From NCBI RefSeq assembly GCF_002845745.1, contig NZ_PIUM01000012.1, positions 1 to 64,000 on the forward strand: a stretch of 64,000 nucleotides of DNA, in the 5' to 3' direction. Positions within the stretch are counted from its first letter, which is position 1. Each line of letters starts with the position of its first letter. The stretch is from Telmatospirillum siberiense. Lineage in GTDB: Bacteria > Pseudomonadota > Alphaproteobacteria > Rhodospirillales > Magnetospirillaceae. Positions 37,390 through 46,103 of this stretch are shown one piece after another. The translations under genes were made by a program, and so were the position numbers. Below the pieces are notes generated by a model, which saw only the letters and a list, made by a program, of their open reading frames with translations, searched no databases and was not told where the DNA came from.

Positions 37390-38292
37390 TCATTTGTTCT
37401 CGTCCGGACGGTAGGCCGCCACGGCGCCGAGAAAATGGCGGATGACGGCGCGTGCGTCGCCTTTGCGGTGGGCGACGGACAGCACCATGGTGGCGTCCGT
37501 CTCGACCAGCGGGACGAAGCGGGCGCCGTCGACGTGGATGCGGCGCATCGCCTCGGGCACGATGGACACTCCCAGGCCGGTCGCCGTCAGGCCGACGATG
37601 GTCGACATCTGGTGGGCTTCCAGGGCAACGCGCGGACGAAAGCCGGCGACGGCGCACAGGTTCATCACCTTGTCGTAAAGGCCGGTGCCGATATGGCGGG
37701 GATGCATGATGAACGGCAGTCCGGCCAGGGCGGCCACCGAGACCGACGGACCGTCCGCCAGCGGATGATCCGCCGGCAGAACCGCGAACAATGGTTCCTG
37801 AAGCACCATTTGCAGGATGACGCCTTCCGCTTCGCCGGGCTCGCCGGGACGGACGAAGCCGATGTCCAGGTTTCCCTCCACCAGGGCCTGCAATTGGTCG
37901 CTGGTCGACATTTCGCGCAAAGTCATCTCCAGATCGGGCCAACGCTTGCGGAATTGGCTGATGATGTGCGGCATGGCGTTGCTGAAGGGAGCCGATCCGG
38001 TGAAGCCGATGTCGAGGCGGCCCAGTTCGCCGCGAGCCGCCCGCAAGGCCGTCTGCCGGGCCCGCTCGGCTTGCGCCAGGGTGGCCCGCGCCTCGGGAAG
38101 GAACAGCCGTCCGGCATCGGTAAGCGCGACATGACGGCGGCTGCGTTCGAACAGGCGGACGCCGAGAACCGCTTCGAGGGATTGAATCTGCAAGCTGAGT
38201 TGCGGCTGGGCGATGCCCAGCCGCACGGCGGCCCTGCCGAAATGCAGATCCTCGGAGAGTGCGATGAACGCCTTGAGATGTTTGAATTCCAT
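37390..38292 (-). CDS. LysR-family transcriptional regulator
   Basis: 300 residues from ATG 38292. HTH: MEFKHLKAFIALSEDLHFGR followed by RLGIAQPQLSLQIQSLE. The effector domain has FTGSAPFSNAMPHIISQFRK and LLQ-like GVSIVPEAMRR. It is divergent from an MFS transporter with 279 bases between, the common arrangement in which the regulator controls the efflux gene. The inducer is unknown. Confidence 0.9.
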   Translation of the reverse strand: MEFKHLKAFIALSEDLHFGRAAVRLGIAQPQLSLQIQSLEAVLGVRLFERSRRHVALTDAGRLFLPEARATLAQAERARQTALRAARGELGRLDIGFTGSAPFSNAMPHIISQFRKRWPDLEMTLREMSTSDQLQALVEGNLDIGFVRPGEPGEAEGVILQMVLQEPLFAVLPADHPLADGPSVSVAALAGLPFIMHPRHIGTGLYDKVMNLCAVAGFRPRVALEAHQMSTIVGLTATGLGVSIVPEAMRRIHVDGARFVPLVETDATMVLSVAHRKGDARAVIRHFLGAVAAYRPDENK

Positions 38293-38354
38293 AAGACCCG
38301 GATCCACTCGCCCGGCGAACGAGAGCGGTTTGCGATCGTATTGAATCATCGTTT

Positions 38355-38420
38355 TTTCCGTCACCCCCGGACTTGATCCGGGGGTCCATGGATTGCCGGG
38401 TCAAGCCCGGCAATGACGAA
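38355..38420. repeat. Palindromic repeat (GGACTTGATCCGGG type)
   Basis: CCCCCGGACTTGATCCGGGGG followed by ATGGATTGCCGGG-TCAA-GCCCGGCAATGACG. Two hairpins joined by CCATGG, a common alphaproteobacterial intergenic element. Related sequence lies at 43631-43730 and a shorter relative at 59612-59645. Confidence 0.75.
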
Positions 38421-38571
38421 AGGGTAAGTGACCCAACCTGGTCGCAAATCGCTCGAGGTCCGCCTCATCGAGATTGCCGCTTATATTAAATTCATATCAC
38501 AGATAGATAACATATAAATTGATGGAATGACTGAAGGCGGCAATGCTGGGCGACGTTCAAGGAGTGCCGTT

Positions 38572-39750
38572 ATGATCTTCGATCGTGCGCGGGCGGCGGT
38601 GACCATCGCCGGCATCTGCGCGTTTCTGGACCTTTATGCGCCACAGGCCGTGTTGCCGCAGCTTGCGGAAAGTTTTCACGTCTCGCCGGCCGGGGCCGGC
38701 ACCACCGTGGGCGTTTGCACATTGGCCGTCGCCGTCGCCGCCCCCTTCGTCGGCATGCTGGCCGATCGCATCGGGCGCAAGCGCACCATCGTGACGGCGG
38801 CGTTCCTGCTGCAGATCCCGACCATCCTGTTGATTTTCGCGCATGGCCTGACCGAGATCCTGATTTGGCGCTTCATGCAGGGTTTGTTCCTTCCCGCCAT
38901 CTTTTCGCCGATGGTCGCCTATGTGAACGAGGAATGGTCGCCGGCCGAGGCGGCCGATGTCATGGGTCTCTATATCGCCGGGTCCGCCTTGGGCGGTTTC
39001 GCCGGGCGGTTCGTGACAGCGCTTCTTGCCGATCATTTCGGCTGGCGCGCCGGATTCGCCGTGCTCACCTTGATCACGCTGGCCTGCGCCGTGGCCATCT
39101 GGGCGTGGCTGCCGGCCGGCCGCCATCGGGCCAAGGCCGCCGTGAAGGCGGTGGGCGGGCTCGAGGGATTGGTTATGCATGTGCGCAACCCGGCTTTACT
39201 GGCCACGTTCGGAATCGGCTTCGCCGTGCTGTTTTCCCAGGTTGCGACCTTTACCTATGTGAACTTCCACCTGGCGGACGCGCCCTACTCTCTGGGGCCG
39301 TCGCAACTCGGCATGATCTTTCTGGTCTATCCGATCGGCGCGGCGATCACGCCGGCGAGCGGTTTCCTGATTCGTCGGTTCGGTCGGCGCCAGGCGACCA
39401 GCCTGGCGGTGGCGACCGCCTGTGCCGGTCTGCTGGCCACTTTGCAATCCGGCCTGCCGATGATCATTTTTGGTCTGGCGCTTTTCGTCACCGGAACCTT
39501 CACCATGATGTCGGCCGCCATGGGCTTCGTCGGCCAGGCGGCGGCCCAGGCCAAGGCGACGGCGGTGGGCTGCTATGTCTGCAGTTATTACGTCGGCGGC
39601 AGTGTCGGTGCCGTCCTGCCGGGGCTTCTCGTCTGGCACGTCGCGGGCTGGCGGGGGTGCGTGGCCCTCATCGTCGTGACGATGTTGGGAGCCCTGGGGC
39701 TGGCCTGGCACGCCTGGCGCCGTGAACGGAGTTTCTGCGCGGCGGAATGA
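38572..39750 (+). CDS. MFS transporter (YnfM/AraJ-like)
   Basis: 392 residues and twelve hydrophobic helices. Motif A is clear between helices 2 and 3 (GMLADRIGRKRTIV). The start AVTIAGICAFLDLYAPQAVLP and the following PVAYVNEEW-like loop (MVAYVNEEWSPAEAADVMG) match the YnfM group of putative drug or metabolite exporters. ATG 38572 has AAGGAG seven bases upstream. Proton-driven efflux under the divergent LysR regulator is the likely role; substrate unknown. Confidence 0.88.
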   Translation: MIFDRARAAVTIAGICAFLDLYAPQAVLPQLAESFHVSPAGAGTTVGVCTLAVAVAAPFVGMLADRIGRKRTIVTAAFLLQIPTILLIFAHGLTEILIWRFMQGLFLPAIFSPMVAYVNEEWSPAEAADVMGLYIAGSALGGFAGRFVTALLADHFGWRAGFAVLTLITLACAVAIWAWLPAGRHRAKAAVKAVGGLEGLVMHVRNPALLATFGIGFAVLFSQVATFTYVNFHLADAPYSLGPSQLGMIFLVYPIGAAITPASGFLIRRFGRRQATSLAVATACAGLLATLQSGLPMIIFGLALFVTGTFTMMSAAMGFVGQAAAQAKATAVGCYVCSYYVGGSVGAVLPGLLVWHVAGWRGCVALIVVTMLGALGLAWHAWRRERSFCAAE

Positions 39751-40067
39751 AGCGTTTCTTTAGAAATAGAATATTTCCGTTTGGGTGGGCGGCGTTGCGC
39801 GCTCAATATACGCAACAGTTAAAAAATGACCGGGCCGGGCGCGTCATGGTTGGCTGGTTCGGTGAATGGAAGCTCGTCTGCTCCATATTTGGGCGAATCT
39901 GTGACAGTTCTGCCACTCGGATTGTTTAATCCCTACTGGTCTTACGCATTTCCTGTGGACTGGTGCTACCATTCCTGACGGAATTCGGGCAGATAGCCAC
40001 GGTCCGGAGCCGCCGATATCGTGTCGGGGGGCTTCGACCGTAATTTGCCAAGTTGATTGGGGGGTCT
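39751..40067. promoter_or_regulatory. Promoter region of the heptahaem cytochrome operon
   Basis: 317 bases with no gene seen. A+T-rich at 39755-39790 and 39900-39935. A TTGAT half-site lies just before the start (40050s), but no full FNR-type palindrome is visible. Confidence 0.4.
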
Positions 40068-41018
40068 ATGAGACTCACAAAACTGACTGCCATGACGGCA
40101 GTATTCGTGGCCCTGGTGGGGTTTTCCTCCCAGGTTCGTGCGGACGATGCTGATGCCGCCGCCGCCCAGAAAGTCCAGCAGGAAAAGACGGAATGCTTGA
40201 GCTGCCATAGCGCTCAGGGTCTCAAGACTCCGCCGCGGGCGGACATGGACCTGAAGAAGCTCGGCGGTATGCTGATCGATGCGGACAAGCTGTCCAAATC
40301 CGTGCATGCCGACGTCTCGTGCAAGGAATGCCATGGCCAGGCCGTCGCTTCCTACCCGCATGGCGAAAGCGCCCATGCCGATTTGCCGGCCTGCGCGGAC
40401 TGTCACAAGAAGCAGGTGCGCGAGATCGCTCCCGAATTCAAGGACAGCGTGCATGTGAAAGCCAATCTGCCGGACTTCACCTGCGCGTCCTGTCATGATC
40501 CGCATGCCTGGCAGAAGGTTTCCAAGCTTTCCTCGCCCAAGGCCGTCGTCCGGCAGGACAACGCGGATTGCCGGGGCTGCCATGACAGCGACGAGAAGTT
40601 CGCCCGCTTCACCCCCAACAAGCGGCGCGATCTGGCCGATATTCACGGCTGGCTGCCCAGCGCCGAACTCCATTGGAAGGCGGTTCGTTGCGTCGATTGC
40701 CACACGGCCGAGAAGGCCACCGGCGTTTCGCATGCCATCCTGCCCAAGGACAAGGCCGAACGACGCTGCGTCGAATGCCATAGCGCCAATTCGTCTCTGC
40801 GGACGCGCCTCTACCGGCAGAAGGTCGAGGAATCGCATATCAATCCCGTCGGTTTCATCAACGCTTACATCCTGAACGAAGCTTATGTTCTGGGCGTCAC
40901 CCGCAATCAGTGGCTCGACTGGGCGAGCTTCGTGCTTCTGGCTCTGGTCGTCGCCGGTCTCGGCGGGCATGGCTTGCTGCGGTTCGTCTCGAACAGGCTG
41001 CGGAAAGGAGGAAAATAA
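40068..41018 (+). CDS. Heptahaem c-type cytochrome with membrane anchor
   Basis: 316 residues: signal peptide (LTAMTAVFVALVGFSSQVRA), then seven CxxCH sites (CLSCH, CKECH, CADCH, CASCH, CRGCH, CVDCH, CVECH), then a C-terminal membrane helix (WASFVLLALVVAGLGGHGLL). The haem domain should face the periplasm. The next gene, a cytochrome b, starts within its stop codon (TAATG), so the two form a membrane complex, probably a quinol oxidoreductase that passes electrons to or from periplasmic carriers. Spacing of haem sites resembles the cytochrome c3/c7-like superfamily rather than NapC/NirT. Confidence 0.9.
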   Translation: MRLTKLTAMTAVFVALVGFSSQVRADDADAAAAQKVQQEKTECLSCHSAQGLKTPPRADMDLKKLGGMLIDADKLSKSVHADVSCKECHGQAVASYPHGESAHADLPACADCHKKQVREIAPEFKDSVHVKANLPDFTCASCHDPHAWQKVSKLSSPKAVVRQDNADCRGCHDSDEKFARFTPNKRRDLADIHGWLPSAELHWKAVRCVDCHTAEKATGVSHAILPKDKAERRCVECHSANSSLRTRLYRQKVEESHINPVGFINAYILNEAYVLGVTRNQWLDWASFVLLALVVAGLGGHGLLRFVSNRLRKGGK

Positions 41019-41632
41019 TGTCCCATCGTGAATATCTCTTCCCGCTGTGGATCCGTCTGTGGCATTTCGCCAATGCGGCGCTGTTCCTGCTGCTGTTGAT
41101 TTCGGGTCTTTCCCTGCATTTCGCCAATCCCGGCGCGGCACTGCTCGACTTCAACCTGGCGCAGCGCATCCACAACGTTTGCGGCGTCCTGCTTTGCCTG
41201 AACTATGTGGTGTTCGTCATCGGCAACATCGTCACCGGCAACTGGTGGCAGTTCGTGCCGAAGCCGCATGGCTATCTTCAGCGGGCTCTGCTGCAGGTGC
41301 GCTTCTATGTCTGGGATATCTTCCATGGGAAGGAAACGCCGTTCCCGTCGACCCGCGAGAACAACTTCAATCCCCTCCAGCAGGTCATGTATTGGATCAT
41401 CATGTATCTGGCGATGCCGGCCCTGCTGATCACCGGACTGCTTTTCCTGTGGCCCGAGTTCGCGCCGGATCGGCTGTTCGGCGTCGATGGGCTGGTGACG
41501 GTGGCGATGGCCCATTACATCATCGCCTACTGCATCATCCTGTTCGTGATTTCGCACATTTACCTGGCCTCTTGCGGCAAGAAGATCTCGACCCACTACA
41601 AGTCGATCATCACCGGCTGGCACGAGGACTGA
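41018..41632 (+). CDS. Membrane cytochrome b subunit
   Basis: 204 residues with four hydrophobic helices (RLWHFANAALFLLLLISGL, VCGVLLCLNYVVFVIGNIV, WIIMYLAMPALLITGLLFLW, YIIAYCIILFVISHIYLAS). Histidines at helix positions RLWH, RIHN, MAHY and ISH are candidate ligands for two b haems. It resembles the hydrogenase/thiosulfate-reductase type cytochrome b family (Ni/Fe-hydrogenase b-type). Coupled to the heptahaem gene by a one-base overlap. It would exchange electrons with the quinone pool. Confidence 0.9.
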   Translation: MSHREYLFPLWIRLWHFANAALFLLLLISGLSLHFANPGAALLDFNLAQRIHNVCGVLLCLNYVVFVIGNIVTGNWWQFVPKPHGYLQRALLQVRFYVWDIFHGKETPFPSTRENNFNPLQQVMYWIIMYLAMPALLITGLLFLWPEFAPDRLFGVDGLVTVAMAHYIIAYCIILFVISHIYLASCGKKISTHYKSIITGWHED

Positions 41633-41687
41633 CGAATCTTTGGGCCCGTTCCGCGATAACCGCGCCGACGTGGTGGTCGCGGGCCCT

Positions 41688-41780
41688 AGCCCGAGCGGCG
41701 CCTGAGCCTGGCCGAAGCCGGAGGCGCAGGCATCATATAAACCCTTAGGCTCTGGAGCGATTGTTTCGTCCCAGAGCCTA
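41688..41780. repeat. 93-bp intergenic repeat, copy 2
   Basis: Differs from 37216-37308 at three positions, all of them in non-stem or wobble positions by eye. It lies 55 bases after the cytochrome b stop and may fold as a 3' UTR hairpin. Confidence 0.85.
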
Positions 41781-41825
41781 AGGGCCCGGTGCGGTGATCC
41801 CGCTCTGGGCCCCGAACGGAAAAAC

Positions 41826-41858
41826 CCGGCGTCCTCCACAATGGACGCCGGTTTTTTT
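41826..41858 (+). terminator. Rho-independent terminator
   Basis: Stem CCGGCGTCC with GGACGCCGG, loop TCCACAAT, then seven T residues. It ends the cytochrome operon before oxyR. Confidence 0.92.
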
Positions 41859-41886
41859 ATGTGCCGCCGCCATGAATGACTTCCCC

Positions 41887-41937
41887 CGACTCCATCGATT
41901 TATGTTAATTTAAGATAAAAATAAATCGATGGAGTCG
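41887..41937. promoter_or_regulatory. 17-bp perfect inverted repeat over the oxyR ribosome binding site
   Basis: Arms CGACTCCATCGATTTAT (41887-41903) and its exact complement (41921-41937) around a 17-base A+T-rich centre. The second arm contains the GGAG (41931-41934) that serves ATG 41942. In RNA the ribosome binding site would be paired; in DNA the symmetry is a possible operator. Confidence 0.75.
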
Positions 41938-41941
41938 ATCT

Positions 41942-42862
41942 ATGGCCGCCCTGCCCACCCTTCGCCAATTGCGTTACCTGGTTGCGCTGGATGATCACCG
42001 CCATTTCGGCCATGCCGCCGAGGCCTGTGCGGCTACTCAGTCCACCTTGAGCGCCGGATTGCAGGAACTCGAAGCCCTGCTGGGCGCCAGTCTGGTCGAG
42101 CGGACGAAGCGCCGCGTCCTGATGACGCCCCTGGGCGAGGAGGTCGTGGTCCGCGCCCGCCAACTGCTGCGTGACGCCGAGGAAATCAGCGCCCTGGTCC
42201 GTTCGGCTGCCGAACCGCTGTCGGGGCCCCTGCGGCTGGGTGTCATTCCCACCGTCGGGCCTTATCTGCTGCCCAAGGTGATGCCCCATCTGCGCAATCA
42301 GCATCCCAACCTGCGGCTCTATCTGCGCGAGGATCTGACGGCCCGTCTGCTGGAACGCCTGGCGAGCGGCGATCTGGATCTGGTCCTGCTGGCGCTTCCC
42401 TATCGCGCCGATGAATTCGAATTCGAGACCCTGTTCGACGATCCCTTCCTGGTCGCCTGTCCGCCGAAGCATCCCTTGGCGCAGGAGCGTTCCGATGCCG
42501 TCACCCTGGCCGCCGAGGAAGATCTGCTGCTGCTCGAAGAGGGGCATTGCCTGCGTGAGCACGCCCTGGCCGCCTGCCATCTTTCGATGCCGCCGGGCAA
42601 GCCGGGCGGCGTGCAGGAACGGATGCTGGCCACCAGCTTGACGACCCTGGTCCAGATGGTCGCCTGCGGCCTGGGGGTCACCCTTCTGCCGCGCATGGCG
42701 CTCGACAGCGGCATCCTGGCCGGAACCGACCTGGTCAGCCGTTCGCTGGGCCGTGACGCGCCGGCCCGCACCATCGGCCTGGCCTGGCGGGCATCGAGCC
42801 CCCGCAAGGCCGAGTTCCGACTGCTGGGCGAGGCGTTCAAAAAATTCTATGAGGAACATTGA
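41942..42862 (+). CDS. oxyR: OxyR-type peroxide-sensing LysR regulator
   Basis: 306 residues. LysR HTH (LPTLRQLRYLVALDDHRHFG, then ATQSTLSAGLQELE) and an effector domain with the sequence EEGHCLREHALAAC. Its Cys203 and Cys212, nine residues apart, correspond to the redox pair Cys199/Cys208 of E. coli OxyR. It should be activated by disulphide formation. No catalase or ahpC gene is adjacent; the next gene is a dihaem cytochrome c. Confidence 0.9.
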   Translation: MAALPTLRQLRYLVALDDHRHFGHAAEACAATQSTLSAGLQELEALLGASLVERTKRRVLMTPLGEEVVVRARQLLRDAEEISALVRSAAEPLSGPLRLGVIPTVGPYLLPKVMPHLRNQHPNLRLYLREDLTARLLERLASGDLDLVLLALPYRADEFEFETLFDDPFLVACPPKHPLAQERSDAVTLAAEEDLLLLEEGHCLREHALAACHLSMPPGKPGGVQERMLATSLTTLVQMVACGLGVTLLPRMALDSGILAGTDLVSRSLGRDAPARTIGLAWRASSPRKAEFRLLGEAFKKFYEEH

Positions 42863-42902
42863 GGGGCGCGAAGCCTAGGGGTGCGGAGGCACCCCGCCCG
42901 GC

Positions 42903-42951
42903 GATTGAGGGCTCGGTGATCGGTTCCGATCGCCGAGATTTGGTATAAGCT
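42903..42951. repeat. REP-like palindromic unit
   Basis: ATTGAGGGCTCGGTGATCGG and onward, with GATCGGTTCCGATC and ending TTGGTATAAGC; a near copy of 9241-9290. It lies between oxyR and the cytochrome gene. Confidence 0.75.
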
Positions 42952-42992
42952 GGCCTCCCTCATCGGTAACGATGATCCCCAGGGAGGAAAAC

Positions 42993-43604
42993 ATGATGAT
43001 GAAGCTTAACGCTTTATTCCTGCCGGTCGCCGTGTGTGGCCTGTTGCTCGCCGGTGCCGCGATGGCGGCTGATCCGGCGGCCTCCTGTGCCGGCTGCCAT
43101 GGACCGGATGGAAACAGTACCGATTCCAGTATGCCGTCCATCGCCGGTGCCTCGGTCGCCTATCTGTCCGGCACCCTGAACGAATACAAATCGAAGCAGC
43201 GTCCCTGCTCCGAGGTTGCCGTGCTGGCCGGCGAGAAGAAGGGCACGAAGACCGACATGTGCAAGCTGGTCGCCGATTTGAGCGCCGCCGACATCGATGC
43301 TTTGGCGAAAACCTTTTCCGCCAAGAAATTCGTCCGTTTCAAGCAGGAGATCGATCCGGCCCTGGCTGCCAAGGGCAAGACCGTGCACGACGCCCAGTGC
43401 GAGAAATGTCACAGCGAGGGCGGCAGCGTGGCCGAAGACGATGCCGGCATCCTCGCCGGTCAGCCGCTTGCCTATCTGAAGACCCAACTCGCCGACTACA
43501 AGAGCGGAAAGCGTCCGGCACCGTCAAAGATGCAGCCGAAGATCTCGCCGTTGCAGCCGGCCGATCTCGACGCCTTGGCGGCCTATTACGCGAGCCTCAA
43601 ATAG
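42993..43604 (+). CDS. Dihaem cytochrome c (c4-like)
   Basis: 203 residues with signal peptide (LNALFLPVAVCGLLLAGAAMA) and two class I haem sites, SCAGCHG near the start of the mature chain and QCEKCHS in the second half, each followed by a conserved helix (LSGTLNEYKSKQR and LKTQLADYKSGKR). The two-domain form matches cytochrome c4 or the cytochrome subunit of flavocytochrome c. AGGGAGG precedes ATG 42993. Probably a periplasmic electron shuttle. Confidence 0.88.
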   Translation: MMMKLNALFLPVAVCGLLLAGAAMAADPAASCAGCHGPDGNSTDSSMPSIAGASVAYLSGTLNEYKSKQRPCSEVAVLAGEKKGTKTDMCKLVADLSAADIDALAKTFSAKKFVRFKQEIDPALAAKGKTVHDAQCEKCHSEGGSVAEDDAGILAGQPLAYLKTQLADYKSGKRPAPSKMQPKISPLQPADLDALAAYYASLK

Positions 43605-43624
43605 AGGTTGCGTCTTACCATTTA

Positions 43625-43735
43625 TAATCGTCATGCCCGTGCTTGACACGGGCATCCACGTGCCCGCTTCGAATGACGCCGGCCGATCCATGCAACCATG
43701 GATTGCCAGATCAAGTCCGGCAATGACGGTGATGG
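43625..43735. repeat. Palindromic repeat cluster
   Basis: CGTCATGCCCGTGCTTGACACGGGCATCCA and then CCATGGATTGCCAGATCAAGTCCGGCAATGACG, a variant of the element at 38355-38420. It fills the gap between two convergent genes. Confidence 0.7.
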
Positions 43736-43792
43736 CAACGAGTTTGAAACGTGAAATTTGGAGCACCGCTTGTCATGGTCGGCATTGGCCAC

Positions 43793-45307
43793 TTATGACG
43801 AGCGGTCCTCCAGACGCCGCAGAGCCTCGGCGGCCAGGGCGCGGCGGTCGATTTTCTGGGTCGCCGCCAGGGGCAGCGCCTCGATGAACCAGATGCGGCG
43901 GGGATGCTGATAGGCGGCCAGATGCCGCAATGAAAAGCCCTTGAGTGTGGCCTCGTCGGGCACCGCCACGCCTTGGCGCGGAACGACGAAGGCGACCGGC
44001 TTGGTGCCCTTGATGTCGTCGGGAACCGGCACGACGCAAGCCTGCTGGACGGCGGGATGACGTTCCAGCGCATGTTCCACCTCGCCGGGATAGATGTTTT
44101 CGCCGCCGCTGACGAACATGTCGTCGCGCCGCCGGACGAAGCTGTAGAAGCCGTCGGCGTCGCGCCGGAATACGTCGCCGGTCACGTAATAGCCGTCGGC
44201 GGTGAAGGGAGCGAGATCGTCGCGCCGATGATACCCCAGCATCAGGCCGGGGCTTTTCAACTCCAGGACGCCTTCGGCGCCGTCACGGCCCTGCTCGTCG
44301 ATCAGGCGCAGCGCGACGGCGGGATGGGGATAGCCGACCGACTGCGGCGGTGTCGGCAGCCCCTTGGGATGGGGGCCGAACACCACGGGACTGCCTTCGG
44401 TCGTGCCATAGGCATTGATGACGCGGGCGTTGGGCAACAGGCGCCGCGTCTGTTCCAACAGGCTGGGGCTGACCGGGGCCGAGCCCATGCGCACGACCCG
44501 CACCGAGCCGAGATCGGCTTTGGCCAAGGCATCCCGTTCGCGTAGCATCATGGCGATCATCGGCGGTACGGCGGTCAGCCAGGTGCAGCGATAGCGATCG
44601 ATGGCGCCGATATAGGCGGTGGCGTTGAATTGCGGCAGCAGAACCGCCGAGGCATGGCTGGCCAGGGTCAGCAGCACCAGGGCCAGGGCGTTCATATGAT
44701 AGAGAGGGGCGGCGATCAGCACCCGCTCGTCGGCGAGAGGCGTGGCGATCCGCCGGATATCGACGACCCAGCGATGGCTGGCATGGCTGAGAAGCACGCC
44801 CTTGGGCCGTCCCGACGAGCCCGAGGTGTAGAGAAGCAGCGCCACGTCGTCCGGCCCCGGCTGAAAGGACACGAAGGGAGCCTCCGCCCGTCCCGCGTCG
44901 GCGGGCGGCGTTCCGAGGAGCCGGCTGGGCAAATCCGCCGGGACCTGGGAACGCCGCTCGCCATCGCAAAACACCAGCCGGGCCTCGCTGTCGCGCAAGA
45001 CGTAATCGACCTGCGCCGCGGGCAGCTTGAAATTGACCGGCACGGCGGTCAGCCCCGCCCGCATGATGCCGAGCAGGGCGATGACGTAATCGACCGAATT
45101 GGCGCCGAACAGGGCGATCCGCTCGCCCTGTCGGAAGCCCTCGGCCAGCAGCGCGCGGGCAAAGGCGTCGGCGCGCTCGTCGATATCGCCGAAGCGATAC
45201 TCCGTCGCCTGTTGGCTCCCATCCAGGCCGATGAATGCGATGTCTTGCGGATCGGCCGTCCGATCGATGACGTCGCCAAGGTTTGCCGAGGGCGCGGTGG
45301 CGCTCAT
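43793..45307 (-). CDS. AMP-forming acyl-CoA ligase family protein
   Basis: 504 residues. ANL superfamily motifs: LLLYTSGSSGRPKGVLLSH, INAYGTTEGSP, YVTGD, GGENIYPGEVEHALE and the C-terminal lysine region ATQKIDRR. It activates a carboxylic acid as acyl-AMP and transfers it to CoA (most likely). Last gene of a seven-gene minus-strand operon; it overlaps the VOC gene by four bases. The acid is unknown; the ABC importer upstream may supply it. Confidence 0.9.
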   Translation of the reverse strand: MSATAPSANLGDVIDRTADPQDIAFIGLDGSQQATEYRFGDIDERADAFARALLAEGFRQGERIALFGANSVDYVIALLGIMRAGLTAVPVNFKLPAAQVDYVLRDSEARLVFCDGERRSQVPADLPSRLLGTPPADAGRAEAPFVSFQPGPDDVALLLYTSGSSGRPKGVLLSHASHRWVVDIRRIATPLADERVLIAAPLYHMNALALVLLTLASHASAVLLPQFNATAYIGAIDRYRCTWLTAVPPMIAMMLRERDALAKADLGSVRVVRMGSAPVSPSLLEQTRRLLPNARVINAYGTTEGSPVVFGPHPKGLPTPPQSVGYPHPAVALRLIDEQGRDGAEGVLELKSPGLMLGYHRRDDLAPFTADGYYVTGDVFRRDADGFYSFVRRRDDMFVSGGENIYPGEVEHALERHPAVQQACVVPVPDDIKGTKPVAFVVPRQGVAVPDEATLKGFSLRHLAAYQHPRRIWFIEALPLAATQKIDRRALAAEALRRLEDRSS

Positions 45308-46098
45308 GGAACGAACTCCAGCAGGGCTTGAAATTGCGGCAGAGCCACGCTCACGCCGCTTTCCCGCCGGATCAGGGGCAGTCCCAGGTCCGCCGCCCGT
45401 CCGGCCAGCCCGGCGAGGTCGTCGCAGTGGAAGCGGATCGCTCCGAAAAAGTCGGCGCGGCGCGGCGCATGGTCGGCGAGCGTGCCGTAACGGCCCGCGA
45501 AATCGTCCGGTTTCAGCAGATCGAGAGGAAACCCGCCCGACAGCGGGCGCAACCGCGCAAGGTCGGCTTGAGTCTTCTCCAGTGTTTCCGTGACGATGAC
45601 GAGGCCGGCGATGTCACGCGTCCCGTTGGGATGGCGGATCCATTCGGGGCGCCAGACCAACTCGGGGGTGTGATGCTGGCAGACATAGACGCGGCCGGCG
45701 GCGATCTGGCCCGGCAGCAGGCGGACGGTGGAGAAACGGGCGAGGCGCTCGGCCCCGTCGGCTTCGACGGGGCGCGAGAAATGCTGCACCGGTTGCAGGC
45801 CGAAGCCGGCCTCGGACAGGGCGGCATGGGATGCCAGGGCATCCCGGCTGGCGAAAACCAGGCCGTCGATGCCCTGGGGACTGTCCAGGATCTCCTGGCG
45901 CAGTTTTCCGCCGTCCGCCGGCAGGCCGATCAGTTCCAGATAGTTTCGTTGGAAAACCGCCAGATGATTGATCGAGCCCAGGGAATGGTGCCCTCGGGGG
46001 GTGAGGGTGAAGCCCAGGCCGGCGAACAGCCTTTGCGCGGCGTCGGTTTCGAAGCGGCAATTGATGACCAGATGATCGAGAGGGCTTTCGGTGGGCAT
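45304..46098 (-). CDS. VOC/glyoxalase-like protein
   Basis: 264 residues. The start LDHLVINCRFETDAAQRLFA and the paired VOC modules fit the glyoxalase-like domain group (PF13468-type). The metal ligands HLVI-His and ELIGL-Glu are visible in the first module (MPTESPLDHLVI, NYLELIGL). Isomerase, epimerase or dioxygenase activity is possible. Overlaps the ligase gene and lies five bases after the thioesterase gene. Confidence 0.75.
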   Translation of the reverse strand: MPTESPLDHLVINCRFETDAAQRLFAGLGFTLTPRGHHSLGSINHLAVFQRNYLELIGLPADGGKLRQEILDSPQGIDGLVFASRDALASHAALSEAGFGLQPVQHFSRPVEADGAERLARFSTVRLLPGQIAAGRVYVCQHHTPELVWRPEWIRHPNGTRDIAGLVIVTETLEKTQADLARLRPLSGGFPLDLLKPDDFAGRYGTLADHAPRRADFFGAIRFHCDDLAGLAGRAADLGLPLIRRESGVSVALPQFQALLEFVP

Positions 46099-46103
46099 GG
46101 GAC

